From Streptomyces sp. M41(2017) (GTDB lineage: Bacteria > Actinomycetota > Actinomycetes > Streptomycetales > Streptomycetaceae): DNA of 64,000 bases. The notes below the pieces were generated by a model that was given only the letters and a program-made list of their open reading frames with translations, was not told the origin of the DNA and made no database searches. Positions 1 through 9,331 of this stretch are shown here, one piece after another. The stretch lies in contig NZ_MWFK01000002.1 in assembly GCF_002078175.1 (NCBI RefSeq), positions 310,001 through 374,000 of the forward strand. Direction: 5' to 3'. Made by a program: the position numbers and the translations under genes. Numbering within the stretch: position 1 is the first letter of the stretch; each line of letters starts with the position of its first letter.

Positions 1-1
1 G

Positions 2-127
2 GCCGAGGTGAGCGGCGACATCTCCTTGGACGCGGGAGGCCGGTGGCGCCACCCTGTGCGGCTGGTGCGAGTCCGACCAGACCTTGACGTGTCCGACGTT
101 CAGCCGTTTCGCCATCCTGTCGACTGA
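2..127 (+). CDS. C-terminal end of a probable ATP-dependent DNA ligase (5' end outside window)
   Basis: An open frame runs from the window edge to a TGA. Its 41 residues include GRWRHPVRLVRVRPDLDVSD, which resembles the last beta-strand segment of actinobacterial ATP-dependent DNA ligases (the GxxRHPxRFxRxRPDL pattern of the C-terminal OB-fold). If so, the full protein would seal nicks, probably in an end-joining or repair setting. Only the tail is visible, so the nucleotidyltransferase lysine motif cannot be checked. The match is from memory of the family pattern. A frame that happens to look like this is possible but less likely given the run of conserved positions. Confidence 0.5.
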   Translation, partial: AEVSGDISLDAGGRWRHPVRLVRVRPDLDVSDVQPFRHPVD

Positions 128-568
128 CCAGGTCCTCTTTTCGAACAGGGCCTCAGGTAGCGCGAGGGACCGGTTCCTTCTTCGTTGATGACCCTGGGGC
201 GTCTCGCACAGTGTCGGTACCCCCTTTGTCTGGCAGGCGCTGGCCGCCAATCCTCAGGTCCCTCCGGCGGCTCTCCAGAAACTGACCGACTCGTGGCGGA
301 ACAAGAAGCACTGCCCTCCCACTCCCTCGTTCGACAGATGAGATCAACGTCCCGACGCTGGGCCACGGTTCGTCACCCACGCGGTACGACCACCCATGAA
401 CGCTGTTGCCAGCATGCGGGCCGACGCGGGCACAGGGCTTGCTTGCGGGCAGAGGCGGGGTTCTGTCGGAAGAACGTCAGTGGTGGGACCGTGTGAGCGG
501 AACTGCTGTCAGATTCGCGGGCCGCCAGGTTCCACCGGTCTGGTGCCTGCTCGCAGAAGGGGGCCTCA
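128..568. other. Intergenic stretch without a convincing gene
   Basis: No frame here has a good start, ribosome site and coding-like composition together. One short plus-strand frame (about 192-341) without a start codon contains the words LAANPQVPPAALQKL, similar to a leucine-rich-variant repeat. It may be a remnant but is too short to call. The end of the stretch carries the ribosome site of the next gene. Confidence 0.4.
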
Positions 569-1981
569 GTGTTCTCGACGTTACCTGCTCGACCAGTGCA
601 CGGCAGACCACGCAACGTTCTCTCCAGCATCCTGGTGGGCCTTGCACTTTTAGCTGGTGCGGTGAGCGGACTCGACACGGGCAATGCCGCCGCGGCGACG
701 CCAGTCGGTCCAATTGTCCTCGTTGCGAACAGCGGCGCCGGCAGTGTCGCTGTGATCGACGGCACGGATGACGAGTCCGGCTCGTCCGTCGCTGTGGGAG
801 GCACGCCGCACGGCGTGGCCGTCAATCAGGCCGGCACTACCGCGTACGTCACCGACACGGATGGGGGCACGGTCTCCGTCATCAGCACTGCAACCGGAAC
901 CGTGACCGCCACGGTCACAGTCGGTGCCCTCCCCTACGGCGTAGCCGTCACCCCGGATGGCACCAAGGTGTACGTCACCAACCTTGGCGACAACAGCCTC
1001 TCCGTGATCAGCACCGCCACCAACACTGTCACCTCAACCCTTGCCGTCGGCATGCGCCCGATCGACGTGGCCGTCAGCCCGACCGGCACGCAGGCCTACG
1101 TCACCAACGACAGCGACACCAACACGCTCTACGTGATCAACACCGCGACCGACACGGTCAGTTCCACCATCCCGCTCCCAGCCCACGCCTACGGCGTCGC
1201 CTTCAGTCCGGACGGCACGCAGGCCTACGTCGCGCTCGTCAACGGCGGCTCGATCGCGATCATCAATACCGCCACCCACGCCGTCACCTCGACCATCCCT
1301 GTCGGCATCGCCCCCCACGGCATCGCCGTGTCTCCCGACGGCACGCGGATCCAGGTCGCCAACCACGACAGCAACACGGTCTCGCTCATCAACGCTGTCA
1401 CCCGCGCCGTTACCGCGACGGTTCCGACCGGCTCCGGACCGGAGGAGGCCGTGTTCAACCCAGCAGGCACCAAGGCCTACGTCTCCAACAGCAACACCAA
1501 CACGGTCACGGTCATCAACACCGCCACCGGCACCGTCGCCTCCACTGCCGTAGTAGGCAGCCGCCCGGCCGGGATCGCGGTCGCAGCGCCTCCCAAGGCA
1601 GACCTCGGCGCGACAATGACCGCGGTGGGCGTCCCCGGCCTCCTCAACGGACACATCGACTACACGATCACCATCACCAACAACGGACCCTTAGCGGTCA
1701 CGTCCGCGACCTTCACCGCCATCCTGCCCGGACCAATGACCGCCACCAGTAGCTCCTGCACTCCGGCTGGCAACCACGTCACCTGCACGCTCGGGGCCCT
1801 GCCATCAGGGAGCCACACCACTCGCAGCTTCACCGTTCCCGTCGGCCTGCTCACCCTGGGTCTGCCCTACAACGTCACGGCCTCACGAACGATCAGCAGT
1901 CCCACCGACGACAACCCTGGCAACGACACGGCGACTCGAACGTGCACCGTGGTCACCTCCCTGACCATCACTTGCAGCTGA
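569..1981 (+). CDS. Secreted YVTN beta-propeller repeat protein with C-terminal DUF11 domain
   Basis: 470 residues from GTG, with AAGGGGG about 5 bases upstream. Residues 1-42 form a signal peptide (arginine-containing start, hydrophobic ILVGLALLAGAV, then an Ala-rich cleavage region). Residues 45-340 hold about seven copies of a roughly 42-residue propeller blade with the signature AYVTN or VYVTN, followed by VIxTATxTVxxTxxVG. The last 120 residues (from about 345) resemble a DUF11/CARDB-type immunoglobulin-like repeat with YTITITNNGP. Proteins of this kind are secreted or surface associated and usually bind ligands; no enzyme motif is seen. It stands alone between a ligase tail and a HEAT-like gene on the other strand. 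Function beyond an extracellular binding scaffold is not known. Confidence 0.85.
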   Translation: MFSTLPARPVHGRPRNVLSSILVGLALLAGAVSGLDTGNAAAATPVGPIVLVANSGAGSVAVIDGTDDESGSSVAVGGTPHGVAVNQAGTTAYVTDTDGGTVSVISTATGTVTATVTVGALPYGVAVTPDGTKVYVTNLGDNSLSVISTATNTVTSTLAVGMRPIDVAVSPTGTQAYVTNDSDTNTLYVINTATDTVSSTIPLPAHAYGVAFSPDGTQAYVALVNGGSIAIINTATHAVTSTIPVGIAPHGIAVSPDGTRIQVANHDSNTVSLINAVTRAVTATVPTGSGPEEAVFNPAGTKAYVSNSNTNTVTVINTATGTVASTAVVGSRPAGIAVAAPPKADLGATMTAVGVPGLLNGHIDYTITITNNGPLAVTSATFTAILPGPMTATSSSCTPAGNHVTCTLGALPSGSHTTRSFTVPVGLLTLGLPYNVTASRTISSPTDDNPGNDTATRTCTVVTSLTITCS

Positions 1982-2249
1982 CGCAGTCCCCTCCCCCACT
2001 GCCAACGCTCGGCCTCGAAAGTGTGCGGGAGACGGTCCTGGCGGTCAGAGGTCTCGCTTGGCCCGTAGAGCTCTGCTGCAGGTTGTCGGGCGCCTGCGGG
2101 TCACGGCCTCCCTAGGACCGACGCAGGCAAGCCGCGGCGCGGGGCTTCCCCTTGCTGGAGGGCACAGGGTTGGGGCTGGGCAGCGTGGTACCAGGGGCCT
2201 TCGCCGGCCAATGCAGTTGCCTTACGACCGAGCCGCCTGAGCCCCGGAG

Positions 2250-2723
2250 CTACTGGGCCGTTTCTCCCTGGGTGGACTCCCGTCTCCAGCGCAGTTCGTT
2301 CACTGCCTCTGCCGCCTCCCTGCGCACCTCGGGGTGGGGGTGGTGAAGGAACCGCTCGACGATCGACAGAGCCGCCTGGTCGTGAGTCGAGCCGAGGATG
2401 GCCAGGACGTAGTCCAGGAGCAAGGGTTCGAAGACATCCGCACCGACGGCGAGCGGCTCCACCACCCGGTAGGGAAGTTCGTAGTGCGTGGAGGCGGTGC
2501 AGGCTGCGTGCAGCGCGGACTCCCGCACCGGGTAGCCCTCGTCAGAAAGCGCGACCATGACGAGGCGCTCGACAGTCCGCACTGCGTCGTCCGGCGTCAG
2601 ACGGCCCGTCTCCAGGACGTCGCTGACGACATCGAGGCAGAGGTCCCGGCGGCCCGCATCGGAGCCGTTCAGCTCCTCCCAGGCCGATTCGATCAATGCC
2701 GTCAGGCCCTGATATCCGTCCAC
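2250..2723 (-). CDS. HEAT-like repeat protein, function unknown
   Basis: 157 residues from GTG. The sequence is predicted all alpha-helical, with repeated helix pairs and a C-terminal VERFLHHPHPEVRREAAEAV, a classic HEAT-repeat turn (the HPxPEVRREA pattern). This is usual for small Streptomyces cytosolic proteins that bind partner proteins. No signal peptide or membrane segment is visible. The ribosome site is weak. The gene lies next to the transposase on the same strand, 50 bases downstream of the transposase stop, so it may be read with it or from its own promoter. A specific role cannot be assigned. Confidence 0.65.
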   Translation of the reverse strand: MDGYQGLTALIESAWEELNGSDAGRRDLCLDVVSDVLETGRLTPDDAVRTVERLVMVALSDEGYPVRESALHAACTASTHYELPYRVVEPLAVGADVFEPLLLDYVLAILGSTHDQAALSIVERFLHHPHPEVRREAAEAVNELRWRRESTQGETAQ

Positions 2724-2775
2724 TGCCAGAGCATAGGAGACGGTCGCCGCCTGGTCTCAGGGATAAATGACGTGG

Positions 2776-4017
2776 TCAGGGCGGTGACACAGCTTGCGTT
2801 CCCTTCAGCGCTGGTCGACCGGCCCTGCGGCTGCTCTTCGCCTTCGAGGTTGGGTTGTGGGCCCATCGGCCAGGCTGGACCGTGCCGCGTCTGGCACGGG
2901 TTCTCAGGACGGGCCAGCGGTTCGGTTTCTTGATCGCGCGAGGGCAGTCGCGATTGCGCCGGGCCGGAAGAAGGCGACTCCGTGCCTCCCGTCCGGCCTC
3001 GGTGAGGGAGCGGGCGAGCTTGGCGGTGGTTGCTCCGAGCTGGGACGGGATGCTGCGCCGGACGATGCGGACGCACTTCAGGTAGGAGACGCGGTCGGCG
3101 TCCACGGCTGGGCGGGCGAGCGCTGCTGTGCGGGCGAACTGGCGGATTGCGTGGTGGACGGCGATCTCGTCGAAGGCGAGCTCGATCTCCCAGCGTTCCC
3201 GGTAGAGCGCGACGAGCTCAGCGGCCGGGTGCTGCTCGGGGTCCAGCAGTGTCGTGCCCAGGTAGGCGACCTTGTCGTCCTTGGCGAAGGTGATGACCCG
3301 GTAGATCACGTACTTGGGCAGGGACCGGCCTTCCCGGGCGGCACGGAGCCGGACCTCCTTGCCCGGTCGCGCCATCGACAGGTACGAGCCGTCCGGAAGT
3401 TCCTCCTGGACGGTGCCGAGATGGTTGGACTGGAGCCTGACCAGCAGATCCGCGCCCGCCATGGTGAAGACGTGAGCGAACTCGACCGACCAGAAGCCGC
3501 GGTCGGCGATGACCAGGTCGCCGGGGCCGGTGGAGCCGGCCAGCGGGTAAGCGAGGCCGCGTTCTCCGTCGCGGTAACCGCCGAGGCGGGCATCGAGGAC
3601 TCCGTGCGTTCCGACCTCGGCCAGGACCACCGCCCTGACCTGGGGGATGCCGAAGGGCACACCGCCGGTGGCGGAGGGGCCGTCGAAGGTGTCGCCGTTA
3701 CTCGTCGAATCCGGAAGATCGAACTGCGTGCCATCCAGGGCGAGGAGCCGCAGACCTCGCCACCATGCGCCGGGCGTGGCCGGGGTGGCGAGCGGGCCGG
3801 CCACCTGGCGGAACACGGTCTCCAACACGTCCTCGCCGAGGCGGGCGCGAGCCCGGCACAACGACGACCGGTTCACCCGCGCGAGGGCCCCGCTGCCCGG
3901 GATGCCGCTGGTCAGCACCCGCAGCACCTCCTCGTACGACTCCCGGGCGAACAGACACCGTACGCCTTCTCCGGCAGGCATACACAGGTGGACAAGTCGC
4001 GCGTTGAGGCGTCGCGT
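2776..4017 (-). mobile_element. IS4-family transposase, 5' end replaced or truncated
   Basis: About 410 residues with the DDE catalytic layout of IS4-family transposases. LFARESYEEVLRVLTSG is the N-terminal helical domain; LLALDGTQFDLPD carries the first Asp, VIADRGFW the second Asp, and YRERWEIELAFDEI is the YREK-like box with the catalytic Glu. The C-terminal CPRAIKKP region is also typical. The frame is open upstream into a different gene: the first residues of the usual transposase are missing or altered at about 3966-4017, and no start codon for the transposase alone is evident. I found no inverted repeat partner for the sequence after the stop near 2780. The element therefore looks like a remnant rather than a full IS. 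Confidence 0.75.
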
Positions 4018-4221
4018 CGGAGGAGGCGCGACCTTCAGCACCGCCCGCTGCCCGTCGCGGAGTCGGATCCGGTAGACCACGTTGAACCAGCCGTGCGTGA
4101 TCTCTTCGGCGAAGTCGTCGCCCTCCGGTACCTGGGCGGCTCCGCATGATCGCTCGATCATCGCCCGCAGCGTCCGGACCGACTGCCGGTTCTTGGTGAT
4201 GCTCTCGGTCACTGCCTTCAC
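4018..4221 (-). pseudogene. Phosphotransferase (APH-like) N-lobe fragment, interrupted by the IS4 transposase
   Basis: A GTG start at 4221 has a clear AAGGGA ribosome site 6 bases upstream. The 67 residues that follow include ITHGWFNVVYRIRLRDG and QRAVLKVAPPP, the nucleotide-binding N-lobe (glycine-rich strand and the ATP-lysine) of aminoglycoside phosphotransferase-family kinases. The sequence then switches, still in frame, to IS4 transposase. The remaining two thirds of the kinase, including the HGD and DFE-type motifs, are absent, so the kinase is dead. The reading frame continues without a stop, so a chimeric protein could be made. Confidence 0.7.
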
Positions 4222-4311
4222 GGTCGTTCCCTTCGGGTACGGCGGTACGGACCCGCCCGGCCTGACCTGACCATCGCTTCTTGGGGCGACCGAGCGCCTC
4301 ACACCGTACTT

Positions 4312-4325
4312 TGGGAGCGCTCCCA
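4312..4325. promoter_or_regulatory. CebR-type LacI-family operator (perfect 14-base palindrome)
   Basis: TGGGAGCGCTCCCA is identical to the published consensus bound by CebR, the cellobiose-responsive LacI-family repressor of Streptomyces. It lies 91 bases upstream of the GTG of the broken phosphotransferase. No intact cellulase, beta-glucosidase or ceb transport gene is next to it here, so the site appears orphaned. Binding is inferred only from sequence identity. Confidence 0.7.
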
Positions 4326-4576
4326 GGCCCAGCCTCGGCATATCCTTCCACGGCACGAGCACGGCGACCGGCACCTTGGAAGTCAACGGATTCAGCGGCG
4401 CTTGCCGACCACTGGCGCACGAGGCCAGCCGGATCCGTGTCCACCAGGAGCAGCGCGGCGAGGTGGGTGTTGGCGCGGGCGGGATCGGCCGTTGCGCTGC
4501 CACCGGAACGCTCGACTTCTTCGCACCACCCGACTCCGGCGCCTCGGAGTGAACCTCGGGCGGTCGCCGTACCCCG
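4326..4576. other. Gap between the operator and the radical SAM gene, probable decayed DNA
   Basis: Both strands have open frames here but none has a ribosome site or a recognisable product. The stretch sits beside the disrupted kinase and the CebR-type box and may be what remains of a gene once controlled by that box. Confidence 0.3.
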
Positions 4577-5794
4577 TCAGAACGCGTATCTGACGCTCAG
4601 CCAGGGCGCGTGGGCGGCGAGCAGTTCCCGCATCCGGGCCAGTGCCCGCTGCTTGACCTCCCGTGCGTACCGGACGTTGAGCGCACCGTTCTGTGAGCGT
4701 TTGGACTCCTGCGCGGCCGGCTGCCACAGGACGTCCTCGGCACGCGGATGCCAGCCCAGGTTGACCTCGTGGAGCGCCTGGTTGTGGGTCAGCATGATGA
4801 TCTCGGCTGCCGCCTGTTCCTTGACACGTGCGGGAAGGACGTCGTCGAGCCGGGTGAACAGTTCGGCCCAGTCCCGCTGCCAGCCGTCCCTCAGGACGAC
4901 GGGCGAGAGGTTGAAGTGGACCTCGTATCCGGCTTCAACGAAGTCGCCCGCCGCGCAGACCCGCTCGGACACCGGGCTCGTCCGGATGTCGAGGAGCCGT
5001 GCGTCGCGCTCGGGCATGAGCGAGAACCGGATCCTCGTCCGCCCCTGCGGGTCGAGCCCGAGGAGGTCGCGGTTGACGAACTTGGTAGCGAAGGACGCCT
5101 TCGCCGTCGGCAGGCGTCGGAACACGGAGATCAGGTCCGCGGTGTTGTCGCAGATCAGGGCGTCGACGGAGCAGTCTCCGTTCTCACCGATGTCGTAGAC
5201 CCACGCGAGCGGATCGCACTGGTTCGGCGTCGTCTTGGGACCCTGGCGTCGCACATGCCGCTCCACGTGCGCGGTGATCGCCTCGATGTTGGTGAACAGC
5301 GTGATGGGGTTGGCGTAGCCCTTGCGTCGGGGCACGTAGCAGTAGGCGCAGGCCATCGCACAGCCGTTGGAGGCACCGGGAGCGATCCAGTCGGCGGACC
5401 TGCCGTTGGGCCGGGTGGAGAGCGTCCGCTTGACGCCGAGGACGAGGGTCTCCGTCTTGACACGGACCCAGCGCTCGACGTTGCCGTCGTTCCCGTGGAG
5501 GGAGGGGATGCCCCAGTGGCTCGGGATCTCGACGACGCGCGCCGTCGGCAGCCGCGCCATGATCTGCCGGCCTCGCGGAGAATCCAGCGCCGCCGGCTCC
5601 GCGTACACCTCCCGTACGTCGAGCAGCCGCCGCGCCACCGGACTGTCGCGGAGGCTCCCGGCCGTGGTGCGCACGGACCCCGCGCCGTCCAGGTCGAAGA
5701 GGGCCTCCTGTTCCGGAGGGTGCGAGAAGGGCGCTTCGGACGGCTGTGTGTGGCCGGCCGGCCGACGTTCAGGGCTGCCCGGCGGGTGTTCCAT
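4577..5794 (-). CDS. Spore photoproduct lyase-family radical SAM protein
   Basis: 405 residues from ATG, preceded by GAGGGGAACTCC. The radical SAM cluster motif is CAMACAYC (CxxxCxxC), in the context GASNGCAMACAYCYVPR, which is typical of spore photoproduct lyase-like proteins and places the 4Fe-4S cluster at about residue 145. Downstream are the SPL-like segments FATKFVNRDLLGL, RIRFSLMPE and YEVHFNLSPVV. Family members repair thymine dimers in spores through a 5'-deoxyadenosyl radical; actinobacterial homologues form a separate branch, so repair of UV lesions in spores is inferred, not shown. The N-terminal 90 residues are a variable extension. It is followed at a distance by the transposase remnant and is not part of the aspartate operon, though it is read in the same direction. 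Confidence 0.85.
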   Translation of the reverse strand: MEHPPGSPERRPAGHTQPSEAPFSHPPEQEALFDLDGAGSVRTTAGSLRDSPVARRLLDVREVYAEPAALDSPRGRQIMARLPTARVVEIPSHWGIPSLHGNDGNVERWVRVKTETLVLGVKRTLSTRPNGRSADWIAPGASNGCAMACAYCYVPRRKGYANPITLFTNIEAITAHVERHVRRQGPKTTPNQCDPLAWVYDIGENGDCSVDALICDNTADLISVFRRLPTAKASFATKFVNRDLLGLDPQGRTRIRFSLMPERDARLLDIRTSPVSERVCAAGDFVEAGYEVHFNLSPVVLRDGWQRDWAELFTRLDDVLPARVKEQAAAEIIMLTHNQALHEVNLGWHPRAEDVLWQPAAQESKRSQNGALNVRYAREVKQRALARMRELLAAHAPWLSVRYAF

Positions 5795-5937
5795 GGAGTT
5801 CCCCTCAGCGGAGGCCGCTCGCTCGACCGGACCTGACCGCGATGGACCACGCGGTGTTTCTCCAGCCTAACGAGCCCGGTCGTGCGCGCTGCACCTCATC
5901 GGGCGGCGTCACCGAGCTCCCGCGCGACTGCCGCGGA

Positions 5938-7590
5938 TCAGCTCGGACGGGAATCCCGCCACTCCTGCGCGTAGTCGTCGAAGATGGCGCGCAGGTGATG
6001 TCCGATCTTCAGGTAGTCCAGGTCGTCGAGGTTGGCGAGCGACACCCGAACCGACCACTGCGGGCCGTCGAAGCCTCCACCGTTCAGAAGCACCACGTGG
6101 GTCTGCTCCGCGAGGCGGAACAGCGGGTCGACCGGTTCGTAGGTGGCCTCCAGGTACGCGGCGAAGTCCGGTCCGTAGCTGCGCTCCGCCTCGGCGAGCA
6201 GGTCGAGTTCGATGTAGTAGGCGGCGCGCTTCGGGTCCTCGGCGATCTTCATGTGCGCGCCTTCGAGGAGAAGGCCGAGCCGCTGTCGCACGATGCCCCG
6301 CACCAGGTTCTTGTACGCCTGGCCCTCGTCCAGCATGTCGAAGAGGGAGAACAGGCACATCATCACCTGCTGCGGCAGTGACAGGCCGGCGGTGTGGTTG
6401 AGCGCGACCTGCCGTGAGTCGGCCACCAGCCGGTCGATGAAGCGGATCTTGCCGGGCTCCAGCGAGAGGGTCCCGTACCGTTTGTCCAACCGGTCCCGCT
6501 CGGCCTGCGGGAGCGCCGCGATCATGCGGTCGATCACGTTGTCGTCGTCGAGGCCGATGACGCCGAGCCGCCAGCCCGTGGCGCCGTAGTGCTTCGAGTA
6601 CGAGTACACCAGCAAGGTGTTGTGCGGCAGGTCGGCCGCGATCGAGCGGAAGCCGGGGACGAAGGTCCCGTACACGTCGTCCGTGACGATCATCAGGTCG
6701 GGGTTCTTGGTCGCGACGATCTCCTGGATCTGGTCGGAGACCCTTTCACTCAGCGCAAGGGACGGGGGGTTGGACGGGTTGACCAGGCAGAGGAGTCTGA
6801 CCGCGGGGTCCTCCAGCTTGGCGACCTCCTCCGGCGGGTAGCGCCACTCCCGCACGCCCGTCTCGGCGAACAGGGAGGCCTCGACGCGGACGACGTCGAA
6901 TTCGTAGGTGTCGAGCTCGGGGATCTCGATGTAGGGGGTGAACACGGGCACCATGAGGGCGATCCGGTCGCCCTTCTTCAGGATCCCGTTCTTCGTCAGC
7001 GAGTCGAAGATGTAGCACATCGCCGCCGTGCCGCCCTCGGTGGCGAAGAGCGACAGGTTCCCGGCTGGCGGCCGACCGTCGAAGAGTTCGTCGTTGACGT
7101 ATCCGCGGACGATCTGCTCGGTGTGGGCGAGGATCCGGTCCGGCACCGGGTAATTGTCGCCGATGGAGCTGTCGGCCAGTTCGTGGACGAAGGCGTCCTT
7201 GTCGAAACCGAACCGTCCGACGGCGTATTCGACGCACTTCTGCAGCAACTCGATTCCGGGGAGACCCGGTTGTTGGCGGACGAACGCGTCGAAGCGGGCG
7301 CCGGCGCCCGCCGCTTCGGGCATTCCGCCGAGGTTGTCCGCCGTCCAGACCCTGCGTGATTCGGAGATGGCGAAGTATCCGAGGGCATGGTAGGCCTCGC
7401 GTGGCCCGGTCGCCGTCCAGTTGGGGTTGCCGCGCCCCGCGTTGAGCATCTGGACCTGGCTCTTATCCTTCTGCCCGGGTTCGTCCGCCTGGACCGCCCG
7501 GGCGATGTCGATGAACTTGTCCTTGAGCTCGAACGGGGAGAGCTGGGCGAAGGTCTTGATCTCAGCACGCGTGAATGTGGTCTTGGGCAC
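5938..7590 (-). CDS. asdA: Bifunctional aspartate transaminase / aspartate 4-decarboxylase
   Basis: 550 residues from GTG with AAGGAG 8 bases upstream, the normal size for this enzyme (about 530-550). It is a fold-type I PLP enzyme: FATEGGTAAMCYIFDSL binds the cofactor, VTDDVYGTF carries the Asp that contacts the pyridine nitrogen, and SYSKHYGATGWRLG holds the Schiff-base lysine. It converts L-aspartate to L-alanine and CO2 (EC 4.1.1.12), with an aminotransferase side activity. It is the last gene of a three-gene operon with two AspT-like exchangers (21-base gap). Together these form a proton-motive cycle: aspartate enters, alanine leaves, and decarboxylation consumes a cytosolic proton. The cytosolic enzyme is usually dodecameric. 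Confidence 0.9.
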   Translation of the reverse strand: MPKTTFTRAEIKTFAQLSPFELKDKFIDIARAVQADEPGQKDKSQVQMLNAGRGNPNWTATGPREAYHALGYFAISESRRVWTADNLGGMPEAAGAGARFDAFVRQQPGLPGIELLQKCVEYAVGRFGFDKDAFVHELADSSIGDNYPVPDRILAHTEQIVRGYVNDELFDGRPPAGNLSLFATEGGTAAMCYIFDSLTKNGILKKGDRIALMVPVFTPYIEIPELDTYEFDVVRVEASLFAETGVREWRYPPEEVAKLEDPAVRLLCLVNPSNPPSLALSERVSDQIQEIVATKNPDLMIVTDDVYGTFVPGFRSIAADLPHNTLLVYSYSKHYGATGWRLGVIGLDDDNVIDRMIAALPQAERDRLDKRYGTLSLEPGKIRFIDRLVADSRQVALNHTAGLSLPQQVMMCLFSLFDMLDEGQAYKNLVRGIVRQRLGLLLEGAHMKIAEDPKRAAYYIELDLLAEAERSYGPDFAAYLEATYEPVDPLFRLAEQTHVVLLNGGGFDGPQWSVRVSLANLDDLDYLKIGHHLRAIFDDYAQEWRDSRPS

Positions 7591-7611
7591 GACGGAACTC
7601 CTTGATCGGCG

Positions 7612-9315
7612 TCAGTGGTTGAGGATGACGATCACGGCACCCCAGATGGTCAGCAGCACGTTTCCGACCGCGTAGGGGATCGTGTAGCCGAGGGTGGGGA
7701 TCTGGGACCGGGACTGCTCGTTGATCGCGCCGATCGCAGCGGTGGTGGTCTGGCCGCCGGCCAGCACGCCCATCAGGATCGGGAAGCGGATCTTCTGCAC
7801 GTAGTGGCCGAAGAGGAAGCCGACGATCAGCGGGATCACCGTCGCGACCGCACCCCACAGGAGCAGCCCCCAGCCGGCCGACGCCAGGCCGCTCGTGAAG
7901 CTCGGTCCGGCATTGATGCCGACGACGGTGACGAACAGGCACAGGCCCAGGGTGTCCATGAACCACTGGGCTCCGGGCGGGACGTTCCCGAAGGTCGGGT
8001 ACTTGCCGCGGATCCACCCGAAGACGAGTCCCATGATCAGCGCGCCCCCGGAGGTGGAGAGCGAGATGGGCACACCGGAGACGGTCAGGGCGGGGATGCC
8101 GATGCAGCCGCCGAGGAAGACGCCTACACCCACCCAGAGCATGTCGGTGGCGAACGAGGTCGGGACCGGCTTGCCGATCGCTCTGCCCGCCGGATCGACC
8201 AGTCTCTTGGGGCCCGTCAGGATCACGGTGTCGCCCCGTTCCAGCTGTGTGGTGAGACGGTAGGGGAACTCCGCTCCCGAGCGGTACAGCTTGTCGATGT
8301 AGACACCTACCATGAAGGGTTCGCGCCGTAGGTCGGCGACGGTGCGTCCGAGCTGGCCCTTCTCCGAGGCGACCACATGGAGCGACTCGGTCTGGTATCC
8401 GAGAAGTTCGACGTCGTCGGCTTCCGCGCCGATGTGCGTGCGGGGGTCGAAGTCGACGAGCGCGCCGCGCAGCGCGCTGACGGCGAGCACGTCGCCGGGG
8501 CGCAGCACGGTCTGCTGGTCGTGGTCGAGGACGGTGCCCTCGCGCCGGACGCGGGTGATGTAGATGCGGTGCCCGAGTTCCCGCTGCTGGTTCTCGAAGT
8601 CGTCGATGGTCCGCCCGACGAGTTCGGGACGGTCGAGGCGGTAGGCGCGCAGGACGACCTCGTAGTAGCCCTCGGCAAGGTCGGGATCGTCGGCGGGAGC
8701 GTCCAGTTCCTTCGCGAGGCCGGCCGATTCGGCCGCCAGGTCACGTCCGTACAGCCTGGGCAGGACGTTGGCGAGGAGCAGCGCGCACAGGATCGTGCCC
8801 AGCGGGTAAGTCACCGCGTAGCCGATCGCGACCAGGTTCGACTCGCTCTTCACCTGTCCCGACGACAGGCCCGGCAGATTACCGATGGCGTCCTGGGCCA
8901 CACCGATGACCGCGGACTGTGTCAATGCCCCACCGAGGAGGCCTGCGGACAGACCGGGACCGTAGCCGAGCATGACCGCGAATCCCCAGGAGACGAGCAG
9001 TCCGGTCACACAGACGACGAGGGCGTTGACCACCTGCGGCAGGCCGTCCTTCTTCAGACCGCGGAAGAACTGCGGGCCCACCTTGTAGCCGAGCGCGAAG
9101 AGGAACAGCGTGAAGAAGAGATTCTTCACGGTCGCGTCGATCGAGACCTCGAACTGGGCGCCCAGCAGCAGTCCAGCCACCAGGCATCCCGTCACCGACC
9201 CCAGGGCGATGGCCCGGTAGCGGATCTTTCCCAGCAGGAAGCCGAGGGCCACGGCGATGAAGACGAGCAGTTCCGGATGGGGCTGGAAGATGTTCCGGTT
9301 CAGGAAGTCGATCAT
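7612..9315 (-). CDS. aspT: Aspartate:alanine exchanger, AspT family (copy next to asdA)
   Basis: 567 residues from ATG. It has the AAEx layout: about five N-terminal membrane helices (from LLVFIAVALGFLLGKIRY), a large cytosolic insert with two TrkA-C-like domains (about residues 190-360, with YEVVLRAYRLDRPELVG), then about five C-terminal helices with GGALIMGLVFGW and GILAGGQTTTAAIGA-like turns. The family exchanges aspartate for alanine, an electrogenic step that builds proton motive force. It is followed 21 bases later by the decarboxylase and preceded 16 bases earlier by a second AspT paralogue, so the three are surely one operon. Confidence 0.9.
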   Translation of the reverse strand: MIDFLNRNIFQPHPELLVFIAVALGFLLGKIRYRAIALGSVTGCLVAGLLLGAQFEVSIDATVKNLFFTLFLFALGYKVGPQFFRGLKKDGLPQVVNALVVCVTGLLVSWGFAVMLGYGPGLSAGLLGGALTQSAVIGVAQDAIGNLPGLSSGQVKSESNLVAIGYAVTYPLGTILCALLLANVLPRLYGRDLAAESAGLAKELDAPADDPDLAEGYYEVVLRAYRLDRPELVGRTIDDFENQQRELGHRIYITRVRREGTVLDHDQQTVLRPGDVLAVSALRGALVDFDPRTHIGAEADDVELLGYQTESLHVVASEKGQLGRTVADLRREPFMVGVYIDKLYRSGAEFPYRLTTQLERGDTVILTGPKRLVDPAGRAIGKPVPTSFATDMLWVGVGVFLGGCIGIPALTVSGVPISLSTSGGALIMGLVFGWIRGKYPTFGNVPPGAQWFMDTLGLCLFVTVVGINAGPSFTSGLASAGWGLLLWGAVATVIPLIVGFLFGHYVQKIRFPILMGVLAGGQTTTAAIGAINEQSRSQIPTLGYTIPYAVGNVLLTIWGAVIVILNH

Positions 9316-9331
9316 GGCGCGGGCTGTCCTC

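Noticed and set aside
192..341. Short plus-strand frame with LAANPQVPPAALQKL, like a leucine-rich-variant repeat
   Set aside because: No start codon, only one possible repeat unit, too short for a call.
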